The notes: generated by a model from the letters alone, not told the origin. 64,000 nt of DNA from Lepidonotus clava (GCA_936440205.1 OW387136.1:30981927-31045926), one strand, 5' to 3'; positions 1 to 10,602 are shown, numbered from the stretch's first letter. Numbers and translations are program-made.

Positions 1-789
1 CCAGTGCATATGAATGATGTGATCTCAAACAGGATAAAATGGGATTTATCAAGTGTTAGAACTCTTTAATATGCTGTGATCCTTCTATGTATACCCAAAC
101 GAAAGTCTGCTACTTATAAACTTTGCCAATACTGTTAACATTGTTCTATATAGGTCCATTACTTTATACATTTAAAGTCGCAATAAAAGTATAAGCGCAA
201 TATCCGTTATTTCTTATTATTGTTGTGGCTAAGAACCACTTGGTCAGTGCTGGGTCCCCCCTATTGTCGCCTTATACGATCAGCAGGGGCTACTGGGGGC
301 CTATTCTTCCCCGGAACCCCCACGGGTTTTTGTTTTTTTTATTTTTGTTCATTTCCACAAAAAGTTTCAGGCTGGTGCCTGATCTTCCAAGAAGTTGAAT
401 CTACAACCTGATTTCAGGCAAAATTCCTGGATGTTACATTAGATAAAGTGAAGAAAATAGATTTTTAGTAGATTTTATGATACGTGAATCAATGAGATGA
501 GTTAGTAACGATTGACATATATTTTAAAGTCTCTGGATAAACCACATTATCTAGCAGATCTTTAACATGTTTTATAATTCAAATTCTCAACTTAATTCGC
601 CTAAGTTCAGGCATAACTTGCAGTCATACTGAAATTAGTTGATCTATCAATAGTCCTCTACATATTTTACAAACCTCTTCTGTACAATACTTTTACATTC
701 AGATATAGTTACTGCAGTTTGTTCAAACTGCGTTAATCTATTCCACAGTATATTTCCATGATTCATTGGACTATTGATATATCTTCTAA
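1..789. other. AT-rich sequence without a recognisable gene
   Basis: No coding region is supported here. The right part, from about 640 on, may be the 3' untranslated tail of the minus-strand LINE that follows, but I could not place its end. A T-rich run lies near 325-345. Confidence 0.4.
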
Positions 790-1092
790 TTTTCAGCGGC
801 AGGACTTTGAAATTCATTTATTTTGTTGCCGAGTGATTCTTCTTTTAGTCTCAACATTATTGACATCTTGACTCCACCAATACATAAGTGCCAACAATTG
901 TTTGTTCCGCCTCTGCTTTAGGCTGAACAGTTTTAAAGCCAAGTGTAAATCAGTCAAGGACATATCTCTCACTCGCTTAACCTTCAATATATATACTTCT
1001 TAGGGCCTGGTTTTGGAGTACCTGTAAATCATTCAATTCCTTCATCGGACCAGATCCATACAAAAAACTGTTATAATCCAATATGGGGAGAA
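790..1092 (-). pseudogene. C-terminal end of the minus-strand host LINE ORF2
   Basis: Read on the minus strand, this stretch translates to a typical LINE ORF2 C-terminus: a D-Y-x-S-x-L-Y-G-S segment near 1,075-1,045, then L-Q-V-L-Q-N-Q-A-L-R near 1,020. In a neighbouring frame comes a leucine-rich stretch ending R-Q-Q-N-K before a stop at 814-816. The switch of frame near 990 shows decay. It is separated from the reverse transcriptase part (2,190-3,131) by a plus-strand LINE fragment inserted at about 1,093-2,103. The non-LTR assignment is firm in type; the clade (CR1/L2/Jockey-like) is inference. Confidence 0.6.
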
Positions 1093-1094
1093 TT

Positions 1095-1136
1095 GTTTGT
1101 TGATAAATCAGTCCAGCAGTTCATTTATCAACAAAC
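1095..1136. repeat. 14 bp perfect inverted repeat at the LINE-in-LINE junction
   Basis: GTTTGTTGATAAAT at 1,095-1,108 is followed after 14 nt by its exact reverse complement at 1,123-1,136. It sits where the minus-strand LINE stops and the plus-strand LINE fragment begins. Confidence 0.8.
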
Positions 1137-2103
1137 CTAGACTGGATCAAAGTATCAGGACACAGAAAGTTTATCATCTTCTCAGACTCAAAGTCCTGTT
1201 TACAAACTATCCTACAACATCAGCCAACAATCCCATAATCAGAGATATCCAACAAAGTCACACCAACCTGACATCGGTTGGCAAAGAAGTGACTTTTTGC
1301 TGGCTACCTAGCCACATTGGAATCTCTGGTAATGAAAAGGCAGACCAAGCAGCCAAAGGGGCCTTGAACCTAGATCCTGAGGTTGCTAGAATCCCACACA
1401 CAGACTTGCTGCCACTAAGCAAAACACATTTGCGATCTAAGTGGCAAAGCGACTGGAACAAACAGGAGAACAATCTTCTACACTCTGTCCAACCCAAATT
1501 GAAAGAGAAAAGTGACAAAAGCAAAAGAGAGTGCCTGACAAGGTCAGAACAGGTGAAACTGGCCCGTCTTCGGATAGGCCACACCAGGCTGACACATGAA
1601 CATCTCTTGAAAGGTGAAGGTGCTCCAATTTGTCAACAGTGTAACACCAAACTAACGTTGGGGCACATCATATTGAAGTGTAAGAAGTTGCATGATAGTT
1701 GCAAGCGGCATCTCCAAGACAGAACATCGATGAAGGACGTGTTTAACAACAATGAAAGCAAAAATATCCTGTAATTCCTTCGAGAATGCCAACTGATAGA
1801 TAAAATCTAAGAAAGGATCTAAGAGCCTGGGATCCAGGGGCAACCCTGTGCTCCCGACAGGGTTATCAGAGGCTGGGTGTGTGGTGTCCTTTCTATGGGA
1901 CATTGCACACTAAAGACCCCTTGCCACTCTTCGCAACGAGTAGGGTATTGCACCCAGTGGCGGTTTTCTCCTAAACCATATCATATATTCGGTCACCGCC
2001 TTTGTGGCGTAAAATTAGCTGAAAAGTATTACCTTGTGCAGTCTGGAAAGAACCCATAAGGGTTGGCCGGACGTTAAACTACCCCAACAAACAAACAAAC
2101 AAT
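1135..2103 (+). mobile_element. 5'-truncated plus-strand LINE 3' end (RNase H part)
   Basis: The open frame to 1,774 encodes the C-terminal half of a LINE-type RNase H, with the motif W-L-P-S-H-I-G-I-S-G-N-E-K-A-D near 1,305-1,350. A cysteine/histidine knuckle (C-x2-C-x7-H-x4-C) follows near 1,630-1,680. An in-frame TAA at 1,772-1,774 interrupts the end; the same frame then continues in LINE-like fashion to a second stop near 1,816. A GC-richer 3' untranslated region follows, ending in an (AAAC)n tail at about 2,085-2,103, which marks the 3' end produced by target-primed reverse transcription. Only the 3' third of an element is present. It interrupts the minus-strand LINE. Confidence 0.75.
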
Positions 2104-2189
2104 CCTTAACTTTATCAGTTGAAATTTGTTTATGTTGACTCTATTGTACAGATTGGTAAAATGTTGGGAGCACAGGGTGGTACCTTAGA

Positions 2190-3131
2190 TTATATGCTAC
2201 GACCACTGGGACTTCCTGTGCAGCACCTATTACTGCCCATCTGTGACTTCTCAAATGCGACGACTTTCCAAATTTCCTGATCTAGTATAATGCCCAGGTA
2301 GTTATAGGATTCAACAACAGATATAACTCCAGAGTTTAGTCTCATAGGAATTTTAATCATCCTGGACAGTCTGAATGAACTACCAAAATACAATACTTTA
2401 GTTTTAGTAGTGTTCAGTTGTAACCTATTTATACTACACCAGTTATCCAACTTATGTAATAACAAGTCAAGTTTTGCAGTCAGTATATCTATTTTGTTGT
2501 GGGCATAATATATAACACAGTCATCGACAAACATAACCATGTTATTTATACCAATACTTTCAATCAAGTCATTGACATAAATAGGGAATAATGCAGGTCC
2601 TAAGATAGAACCTTGTGGTACACCATTATTTATAGACAGTATGTCTGTCCTTTTTTCATCAAAGAGCACTAATTGTGATCTTAATAAGTAACTGCGAAAC
2701 CACTTAATCACTATTTCATCAAACCCTAAGTTGGATAATTTGTTCAGTAATCGAACATGACAAACCGAATCAAACGCTTTATGGATATCAATGAAAATAC
2801 AATCTGTAACTCTACTTTTATTAATATTGTCAATAATTGATTTTGTCAGTTTGAATGTTGCTTGGGCAGTTGATTTCCCAGGAAGGAAGCCAAACTGATT
2901 TTGGCTGAAAAATTCAATGTCAAATAGATGAGTTATCACACACTTGTGAATCAGTTTTTCTAGGATTTTACCAGGTAATGGTAGTAGACTTATTGGCCGC
3001 CAGTTTCCAACATCTGTTAAGTCCCCTGGTTTAGGTATAGGGACCACCTGTCCACAAGCCCACTTTTTAGGAAATTTTCCTGTGCGAATACTAAGATTAA
3101 ATATTTTTCCAAATACTGATTGGAACTGCAT
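2190..3131 (-). pseudogene. LINE reverse transcriptase domain (minus-strand host LINE)
   Basis: The 313-codon frame carries the non-LTR reverse transcriptase core in order: K-P-G-D...N-W-R-P-I-S-L-L near residues 35-50, Q-F-G-F-L-P-G-K-S-T near 80-90, F-I-D-I-H-K-A-F-D-S-V near 115-125, N-G-V-P-Q-G-S-I-L-G-P near 168-178, then F-V-D-D where most elements have F/Y-A-D-D, and Y-N-Y-L-G-I-I-L-D near 275-285. The frame then departs from LINE-like sequence and stops. It lies next to fragments 3,097-3,303 and 3,439-3,975 of the same ORF2 in other frames, so this copy is decayed. The APE endonuclease part is upstream, beyond the LTR insertions. A CR1/L2/Jockey-group assignment is inference. Confidence 0.85.
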
Positions 3132-3303
3132 TTACCAAGTCCCGAAAAACATTGCTATTAAATTCAGACATTCCACTTGATTTGGTGACATCAATATCTG
3201 GTATCATATCAACTATTTCCTCTAGAGTAATTTCATCCAATACAATACCATCGTGATTTATTGTCATAGGGCAATCATAATCTATTGGATAATCATCTAT
3301 CAT
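3097..3303 (-). pseudogene. LINE ORF2 linker between endonuclease and RT
   Basis: This short frame holds the acidic segment just upstream of the reverse transcriptase (L-D-E-I-T-L-E-E-I-V-D-M-I then K-S-S-G), the usual position of the D-K-S-x-G-x-D motif that opens non-LTR RTs. It overlaps the RT frame by about 35 nt in a different frame, so a frameshift separates the two. Confidence 0.6.
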
Positions 3304-3438
3304 ATTAGATATATCAGTACCTATGTTAACAAAAAAATTATTTATAAAATTGGCTTCCTCCCCAACTTCAACAAATACTTTGTTATGGCCATCAAAAATT
3401 CGGTTATGAGAAGCGACTTTACTATCACCCTTTAATAA

Positions 3439-3975
3439 TTAGTTTATTTCTAGCCAAAACGTTTTGGGATTATTTCTATTTGCATTTAGAGATTTCTTAA
3501 TAACATCAGATTTGGACTTTTTAATTAGTTTATTAGCAAAATTACGTAATCTCATAATTTCAGGAATCAATGTAAGGTTCTTGGTTGTATTCAATTGATA
3601 TACATGTACCTTTGAGTTTCTGGCTTGGATTGCGTTTATAGCATCAGGAGTCAGCCAATCAAGCTTGTTTAAGGTAACTTTAAAAGTCTTAATCGGATAC
3701 ATTACACTTAATATGTCTAATAAATGTTTTAAAACAACATCCCACATACAGTTGACATCAAGATCCATAATTTCAGTTTCCCAATTGATATTTTGGAGCA
3801 GTTTATTAAATGTATCTTTATCATATTTCTTATAAGAACGCCCAGTTACAGTTTCACATGTAATACTATGTCGTTTTTTCTTTTTAATTGCAAATAATGG
3901 CAGGTGATCAGATACCATATCTGATAAAACACCAGACATACATATAATATTATATTCACAGTTCGTAAAAAGCAA
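3439..3975 (-). pseudogene. LINE ORF2: end of APE endonuclease and linker
   Basis: The first residues contain L-S-D-M-V-S-D-H-L-P-L-F, the S-D-H motif that closes the AP-endonuclease domain of non-LTR elements. A lysine-rich linker follows, ending in P-K-T-F-W-L-E-I-N before an in-frame TAA. The downstream codons in the same frame still read as LINE linker. A frameshift near 3,976 separates this from the preceding endonuclease stretch (3,977-4,086), whose frame was cut by the 8.5 kb LTR element. Confidence 0.65.
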
Positions 3976-4086
3976 GTCAATACAGCTTCCACCAGTAAAT
4001 GTTAATCAACTGACTTATACCAAAATCACTACTCAGACGTTTCAACATCTTAGTACCAATATATTCACTATTTAACCAGTTAATAT

Positions 4087-4497
4087 TGTTAGGTCCCCAG
4101 GGTAAATCCCCAAAGACCAAATAATGAATCTCTTGTAGGAAGAATATATAGTCCTTTATTTCTATGAGAATACTATGGGTAAATCCAGTGTTACAATAAA
4201 CATGGTGTAAACTACTCCAGGGCCTACAACAGACTGAACCCCCAGCCCCAACATCCTGGGCTTTATATACCCCAGGAGTTCTGACAGGAGTTCTGACAGA
4301 AGTTCTGACAATACTTCTGACCATGGAGTGGGCACTCAGTGACCCCCCCAGCTGTCAGAAGTCTGGCCCCCTTTCCCCACATGTATAAACAAGCACACTG
4401 TGTAGGCCCTACTCTAAGCAATGTATATCAATAGGAAACTACATACACACTTTTAGGTCTAAAAGGATACATGACATAATAAACCAGGGGCATAACA
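4087..4497 (-). repeat. 3' LTR of the 8.5 kb Ty3/gypsy element
   Basis: 411 bp. In element orientation, a TATATAAA box (4,262-4,269) is preceded by four 12 bp tandem repeats (4,275-4,322) and followed by AATAAA (4,155-4,160). This is a normal U3-R-U5 layout with an R region of roughly 80 bp. It ends with the perfect terminal inverted pair TGTTA/TAACA. Confidence 0.93.
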
Positions 4498-4509
4498 CTA
4501 CCCCCTACC
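4498..4509 (-). other. polypurine tract beside the 3' LTR
   Basis: Directly next to the 3' LTR the minus strand reads GGTAGGGGGTAG. This purine-rich run is in the position where plus-strand DNA synthesis is primed in LTR elements. Confidence 0.5.
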
Positions 4510-5125
4510 AAGTCAATACTATCTCCTGATAGTATGCTAAAATAATGTCCTTGATAACATATTCCTTGAAAGCAGAGTGTCTGGGAATTATGGGGCTATT
4601 GGTATCCAAGCCCTCAGTTATAAACTAGTCCTTCTTAAAGTGGCTGCTAAGTCACACAGCTGTTTCCAGTCCTTAGGAAATTAAGCAAACACATTGAAAC
4701 AAACACACAGAAAAACATAAGTCCAAATAGGTAATTATCCATTACTAGGGCCTATTGTTCTTTTAAGTAGGCTTTGTGGTATTTAATAAAATAAATCCTT
4801 TGAAAAAGTTCACAACAAAATTACTTTCTGTAAAAATATCCAAGTCTCTAGATAATCCAATCTGGACATATAATTGTCAAGATAAGGAGTGGTCAGCTGT
4901 CCTCAGCTGTCCTTCATTTGTCCTCAGGAGGTGGCCCTTCCTCCTGCTTGACAGGCCAATTGACAAGGTCCATTAGCAACAGCTGACTTCAAAGGGGTGG
5001 GTATCTGGTTCTCCTGTCCACCCCCTTTCATGGGTCAATTATGAAGACTAATGGTCCACTTAAGGTGTCTACACACAAACTGTACACAAAAATATATTTT
5101 TGAAATCCATGATGAAAATATGAAT

Positions 5126-5923
5126 TTAAACCCTCTTATCTGGGGTTGTGCACTTCTGGATTTGTTGCAAAAGGTCGGTGGCATTTTTAGCCATGTCCAT
5201 GGCAATATTTGTGAGTGTGGGGCTCACGGTGGCCAACTTATCCTTTTTCAAATGGTTGGCCAAGGTGAGCATGTATTCCCTTGTAGAATCATGCTCAGTC
5301 CTGACCAACCCAGTGAGACCACTCACAGCCATGGTTAAACTATCCACAGACACTGAGAGTTGGTCAATCTGTTTCTGCAAAGGGGAAACTTGCGGAGGTG
5401 TCTCCACTTGGCCCTCCACCCTAATCCTCTTGGGTGGAGGGGGGAGACTCCCAGAAACACAACCAGCCTCCCCCTGGATCCCCTGCATTCCCTGTATTCC
5501 CTGGTTATCCTGGCTCACTTCCTCCACTGACTCTCCATAGCCAATTGTGGGATTTGGGGATCCTTCTGCTGGAGACGCAATGGGGGTTACATCCTCAAGA
5601 TCCATTCTCCCCAGCTGGGCAAGTGTGCTGGCACAGGAATAGGGTCTATCCAACAGGGGCTGGAGAAATGATCCAGGTATGGTAGAATCCAAAATAAAAG
5701 TGCTCCTCAGGTGCTTTATATCCAAAATAGTACATGTATCTCCTTCCTTTTGAACTTTTGCACAGTGTTTTCCAGACTTAAGGTGATTTAGAAATTTTCC
5801 CTGGTTAATCCTTCCTATGCAACACACTTCACACACGTAATCATAAAAGTAGAAGGGTAGATGGCACAAAATATGTCTTAAAATCCTCTTAGTTGTAATC
5901 CCACAGGAAGGGCACACAGTCAT
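5126..5923 (-). CDS. third ORF of the 8.5 kb element: two-zinc-finger protein
   Basis: A 265-codon frame between pol and the 3' LTR, starting at the ATG at 5,921-5,923. The N-terminus has two C2H2-like zinc-finger patterns: C-x2-C-x9-H-x3-H within the first 20 residues, and C-x2-C-x12-H-x5-H roughly at 30-55. The middle is acidic and proline-rich, with a short Gly-Ile-Gln-Gly repeat and a P-P-P-P-K-R-I-R basic patch near residue 170 that could serve nuclear import. The last 90 residues look helical. It is not an envelope: there is no signal peptide or membrane segment. I do not recognise a family; a nucleic-acid-binding role is inferred from the fingers. It would need a spliced or otherwise subgenomic RNA. 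Confidence 0.6.
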   Translation of the reverse strand: MTVCPSCGITTKRILRHILCHLPFYFYDYVCEVCCIGRINQGKFLNHLKSGKHCAKVQKEGDTCTILDIKHLRSTFILDSTIPGSFLQPLLDRPYSCASTLAQLGRMDLEDVTPIASPAEGSPNPTIGYGESVEEVSQDNQGIQGMQGIQGEAGCVSGSLPPPPKRIRVEGQVETPPQVSPLQKQIDQLSVSVDSLTMAVSGLTGLVRTEHDSTREYMLTLANHLKKDKLATVSPTLTNIAMDMAKNATDLLQQIQKCTTPDKRV

Positions 5924-6199
5924 ACAACAGTCATACAACCTGCATCACTGAATGTCACAACAAGAATGGGGGACTGACCACCTCCCTGGGCCAACCTCCC
6001 CCCCCCCCAACTCCCCTCCAGGGGCCCCCCCTCATTCCCATGAGCACCTCTTTTTTTTTCCCATGTCAGGCCAAGAGTGACCTTCCCATGACCTGGCAAG
6101 GTCACACAGGTGTGGGGGCAGAATTTTCCCTGGACTCTCACTGATTGAATTTTAACTTAGTTTCCCAGGGTGTCAGTGTCAGTTGCTGTCAACATTTAA

Positions 6200-9100
6200 T
6201 TACTGTCTTGACACACCAAACCTTTCAGGAATTTTAGAAGTTCTGCCACTTCTTGTCACTGTACCTCCAGGTCGTGTATTAATGGCAGGGTTATTTGGTA
6301 CATTTCTGGGTAGAGTAGGTTCAGCCTGTCTTTTCTCCAGGCCTCTGTTTTCCCCTATTCCCTTCTCCTGGGGGGCACTTTTCAGGGGGGCACTTTTCAG
6401 GGCTTTTCTAACTGTATTTACCCAGTCTGGTATTTCACAACTTTCATAAGGTTTTAGTCTGTCATGATGAAGAATCTTCTGTTTTGATTTCAAAGAACTT
6501 CTCACCTCAAAAAGAATGTCACTCAGTTTCCTGATTATTACACATGGACCTTTCCAATTGCAAGACTTTAGCTTAGGAGATAATCCAATAGTCTTAGTAG
6601 AGTCAAGATAATACACAAGGTCTCCAACTTGGTAATTGTTCACACTAATCCTGGTATCATGGTCCTTTCTTTGTCTCTCAATAGCAGCACCAGTGCTTTC
6701 TCTCACTAGATCAAATATATAGGCCATTTGATCTTGTAGTTCTCCCACATACTCAGGTATAGTGGATTCCTCACCTCCTTCTGATACAGGGACATTACAG
6801 ATAAGTTCAATTGGGAGATGGGTTTCCCTGCGTAACATGAGTCTGTTAGGGCTAAAGCCAGTACTGCTATGAACACATGATCTATATGCAGCAGTCAAAA
6901 GGGGTAAGTGAATATCCCAGTTCCTTTGGTTATCATCCACATAGGCTGAGATCATATTTACAAGAGTTGAATTAAAGCGCTCAACCATGCCATTCGCAGA
7001 AGGATGGTAACCAGAGTTGCAGGTCTTTGTGGCTCCCAGCAACTTACAAAGTTCCTTAAACAGGGCTGACTCATAATTTCTTCCTTGATCTGAGTGAATA
7101 TCCAAAGGTAGTCCTAGACGGGAGAAGAACTGATACACAATTTTATTCGCAACAGTTTCTGCTGTAAAATCTGGGATTGCATAAGCCTCAATCCAGCGGG
7201 TAAATTGGTCCATTACCAAAAGAACGTATTTGTTCCCACCGCTAGACACAGGAAAGGGGCCTAAAATGTCTGTTGCGACCCTGTCCAGTGGGGCCCCGAC
7301 ATGATAATCTGTCAGTGGGGCTTTTGGCCGTTTCACTGGGGATTTCCTAGCTCCACATTTAGCACATTTTCTTATCCAATCCTGGACAGATCTCTTCATA
7401 TTATACCAGTAGAACTTTCCTTTCACTTTCTTATATGTCTTTTTAACCCCTAAATGACCGGACCACACATGGTTATGCATGGCTTCCAAAATAACTGGCT
7501 GTAGGCAGCGGGGTGCCAAAAGTTGAAAATGTCTCTCAACTTTGTTCCCTGATTCCCAAATCTTGAATAAAACCCCTTTAACCATCCTCAGCTGATCCCA
7601 AGACAGCCAAAGATGCCTAACAAAAGGGCTTTCAGCAGCAACCTGGTCACGGCCTGGCCTCTGTGGAGTTTCACTGTCTGTGAACCAGGACATGACCTTC
7701 TTTAGGTCCGGGTCTTCCTGCTGCATCTTTTGTATATCCTGTGTTGAGTATCCATTAATCCAATTGGGCTGTGTATCATCTTGTTCCAGGTTTCCATTTT
7801 CATGATCAGTCAATGGCAAATTTTCCCTCATCATATCATCTGGTGGATCATCAGAGCGGGAGTCAGTAGATGACCCCCTACCAAGCCTTGGTTTCCTTCC
7901 CAAGTTCATGCATCTCCAAATATCCACAGGTGTTGGGAGTGGTGTGAACTTAATTTCCTGTGATTCTCGGGGTCTCATGTATTTCCCAAACCGCAAAAGG
8001 GCAGCAATTAGTAGTAAATACAAACTCGTCAGAGCAGAAAAGAGCCCAGCCCAGAGGTGACTCATAGATTTCCTCCAGGGCTGACTTAATGTAGAGTCAC
8101 ACACAACTCCATTGCCTTGAGATCCCACTGAGCATGTATTATGGCCCACAGCTCTCATCATCAGAGGTTTTACATCCTCCAACTCAGCGAATGAGGACCA
8201 TTGTTTATGCAACTTTTCACACGGTCCACAACCGCCACAGGGAAGATCCTGCAGCAGGTTCTCAGTCCCATAACATGCACACTCCACTTCACATGGTATC
8301 CTGGAGAGAGAGTCAGCATTTCCATGTTTCTTCCCAGGACGATATTCAATCTTAAAGTCGTACTCAGAAAGAATTTCGATCCATCTTGCTGTTTGATCCC
8401 TAGAGTCCTTAAATGACATAATCCATCGCAATGCACTGTGATCAGTCCGGATAATGAATGACCTGCCAAGTAAGAAATGACGGAAATACTGTGTGAAATA
8501 CACCACAGACAACAGTTCACGCTTGGTCACACAATATCTCTTCTCCTCCTTCCGAAGGGACCTACTAGCGAAGGCAATAGGTCTTTCTTCATCACTTTGA
8601 CTCTCCTCACTCCACTGTAACTGGGATAAGGTACACCCTATACCAAATGCTGAAGCATCCGTATCCAAAATGTATATCCCATTGTCACTGGGATAGGCCA
8701 TTACATCATTGCTGGTAATAGCTGCTTTCAATCTCTCAAATGCGCTATTGCATTCTTCAGTCCACTCAAATGTCTCCTTGGACTCTAGAAGACGGCTCAG
8801 CGGGCTGGCTATCATTGAGCATCCCTTGATAAACCGACGATAATATGAACATAATCCCAGAAATGAGCGAATGTCATGCACATTCTTTGGGATTGGCCAC
8901 TCATGGATTACAGACACTTTTTTAGGGTCAGGTTTTACTCCATCTGAAGAGACTATATGTCCAAGGAAAGCTACCTCTCTTTTCAATAGTTCACATTTCT
9001 GGGCTTTAAGCTTCAGTCCAGCTTTACTCAGACGTTCTAGTACCTCTGTGAGCCTCTCCAAGTGCTGTGTGTAATCACAACTGAATATTATCACATCATC

Positions 9101-10483
9101 CAAGTAAACTAGGAGTGTTTTCCACTGCAGGCCACGCATGATCAATTCCATTGCCCTCTCAAATGTACTTGGGGCATTGCATAACCCAAATGGCATTGTT
9201 ACATATTCATAAAGTCCACTCTTGGTTATGAATGCTGTTTTAGGACGGTCCTGTTCTTCTATCTCAAGCTGCCAGTACCCACTCTGTAAATCGAGGGTCG
9301 AAAACCACTGTGCACCATGTAATGAGTCTAAACAGTCATCTATTCTTGGCAGAGGATAAGCATCCTTCCTTGTGACCTCATTTAGCTTTCTGTAATCCAC
9401 ACATGGCCTTGTTGTGCCATCAGATTTCCGCACATAAACCATAGGGGAAGCCCATGGGGATGTACTTTCCTGTATCACTCCTGCCCTCATCTGATCAGCA
9501 ATAATTTTCTCCTCTTGGTCAGCAAAAGCTCTGGACGGTCTGCGAGGAGCTTGCCTAACAGGAGTAGCATCTCCGGTATCAATCCTATGTTTCGCGACTG
9601 AAGTCTTCCCTATGTCATCTGGCCCTTTAGCAAACACATGCTGGTATTGGTTTAAAATCCAGAATAAGTCACTCTTCTCGCTGTCAGAATGCCCAAGGGT
9701 ACTCCTCTCAAATAACTCCACCAAAGTCACTGGCCATTCACTTGTGTCCATAACTACTTGATTCATCTGGTTGAGAGTGACTTCCCTTACTAGTGTTTCA
9801 GTAGTTCCAGACTGAAATACCTGTTCCCTTTCCTCTGATGGAGAGATCACCTGAACATCCACACATGGCTCTATTACTGCAACTCTCATACCCTTATATA
9901 AGTGCACATCTTCTGAACTAAGATTCAGCATCCTAATAGGTATTTTCTTATCCATTTCTGAGGTATCCACTATGCAGCTCCCTACAAAAACTCCTGGGGC
10001 CAACACCTTGGTTTTTAATGGTTCCACAACACACATCTTTGAGGAGAGTCCTGAAGTCAAAGTCCCCTCTAACAGGCATTCTGCATTTGCAGGAACAACA
10101 TAATCCTGCCTTAGGGCCACTTTACATAAACCTCCACAATCATCCTCAATGTCAATGTCCACAGAGTCACCATTCAACTTTAATCTGCCTGCCCCCATCT
10201 CAAAATCATGGGCATACAGAAAATCCCATCCAAGTAGGCCTTCCTCTTTTATAGGAGCTACGAACACTCTCCATGGATAAACCTTACCATTGATGTTAAT
10301 ATCTACGTTTATAACACCAGTGATAGGAATTCTTCCTTTGTCTGCAGCCTCTAGAGTCACATTAGATTGTAGTTTCTCACATTCCGGTCGAAACTCCGAA
10401 GGTATTTCTTCATAGAAAGTAGTAGAGATAACTGTCACCTCAGACCCAGTGTCAACAAGCATACAAGTTTTGATGCCACACAA
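6200..10483 (-). CDS. pol: Pol polyprotein (protease, RT, RNase H, integrase)
   Basis: An open frame of about 1,427 codons. Order: aspartic protease with D-T-G-S near residue 11 (the frame stays open upstream, so the protein probably begins as a Gag-Pol fusion); reverse transcriptase with Y-L-D-D near 460; RNase H with D-T-D-A-S near 605; a hydrophobic segment near 810-835 in the linker; integrase with an H-H-C-C zinc site near 1,005-1,045 and D, D, E near 1,068, 1,131 and 1,167; a G-P-C/GPY-F-like module near 1,315; and a basic tail. This is the Ty3/gypsy order. RNase H before integrase excludes Copia. It lies directly downstream of gag. Relatives make Pol by frameshift or read-through from gag. 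Confidence 0.92.
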   Translation of the reverse strand: MCGIKTCMLVDTGSEVTVISTTFYEEIPSEFRPECEKLQSNVTLEAADKGRIPITGVINVDININGKVYPWRVFVAPIKEEGLLGWDFLYAHDFEMGAGRLKLNGDSVDIDIEDDCGGLCKVALRQDYVVPANAECLLEGTLTSGLSSKMCVVEPLKTKVLAPGVFVGSCIVDTSEMDKKIPIRMLNLSSEDVHLYKGMRVAVIEPCVDVQVISPSEEREQVFQSGTTETLVREVTLNQMNQVVMDTSEWPVTLVELFERSTLGHSDSEKSDLFWILNQYQHVFAKGPDDIGKTSVAKHRIDTGDATPVRQAPRRPSRAFADQEEKIIADQMRAGVIQESTSPWASPMVYVRKSDGTTRPCVDYRKLNEVTRKDAYPLPRIDDCLDSLHGAQWFSTLDLQSGYWQLEIEEQDRPKTAFITKSGLYEYVTMPFGLCNAPSTFERAMELIMRGLQWKTLLVYLDDVIIFSCDYTQHLERLTEVLERLSKAGLKLKAQKCELLKREVAFLGHIVSSDGVKPDPKKVSVIHEWPIPKNVHDIRSFLGLCSYYRRFIKGCSMIASPLSRLLESKETFEWTEECNSAFERLKAAITSNDVMAYPSDNGIYILDTDASAFGIGCTLSQLQWSEESQSDEERPIAFASRSLRKEEKRYCVTKRELLSVVYFTQYFRHFLLGRSFIIRTDHSALRWIMSFKDSRDQTARWIEILSEYDFKIEYRPGKKHGNADSLSRIPCEVECACYGTENLLQDLPCGGCGPCEKLHKQWSSFAELEDVKPLMMRAVGHNTCSVGSQGNGVVCDSTLSQPWRKSMSHLWAGLFSALTSLYLLLIAALLRFGKYMRPRESQEIKFTPLPTPVDIWRCMNLGRKPRLGRGSSTDSRSDDPPDDMMRENLPLTDHENGNLEQDDTQPNWINGYSTQDIQKMQQEDPDLKKVMSWFTDSETPQRPGRDQVAAESPFVRHLWLSWDQLRMVKGVLFKIWESGNKVERHFQLLAPRCLQPVILEAMHNHVWSGHLGVKKTYKKVKGKFYWYNMKRSVQDWIRKCAKCGARKSPVKRPKAPLTDYHVGAPLDRVATDILGPFPVSSGGNKYVLLVMDQFTRWIEAYAIPDFTAETVANKIVYQFFSRLGLPLDIHSDQGRNYESALFKELCKLLGATKTCNSGYHPSANGMVERFNSTLVNMISAYVDDNQRNWDIHLPLLTAAYRSCVHSSTGFSPNRLMLRRETHLPIELICNVPVSEGGEESTIPEYVGELQDQMAYIFDLVRESTGAAIERQRKDHDTRISVNNYQVGDLVYYLDSTKTIGLSPKLKSCNWKGPCVIIRKLSDILFEVRSSLKSKQKILHHDRLKPYESCEIPDWVNTVRKALKSAPLKSAPQEKGIGENRGLEKRQAEPTLPRNVPNNPAINTRPGGTVTRSGRTSKIPERFGVSRQ

Positions 10484-10602
10484 CTCAACTCTAACAAATG
10501 GTGAGAGTCTGTCCTTAAACCCGGCACATCCTATCTTAAAGGTGACTATCCCATTTGTCCTTTTTGTTTGGACCGGATCCTGGCCATCAGAGCCGGCCCC
10601 CT

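Noticed and set aside
3977-4324. 115- and 95-codon frames crossing the LTRs of the 8.5 kb element (also 12,125-12,412)
   Set aside because: They lie inside the LTR, are duplicated with it, and include U3 repeats; chance openness.
5468-5510. Gly-Ile-Gln-Gly repeats as a collagen-like domain
   Set aside because: Only three or four triplets; far too short for a collagen helix.
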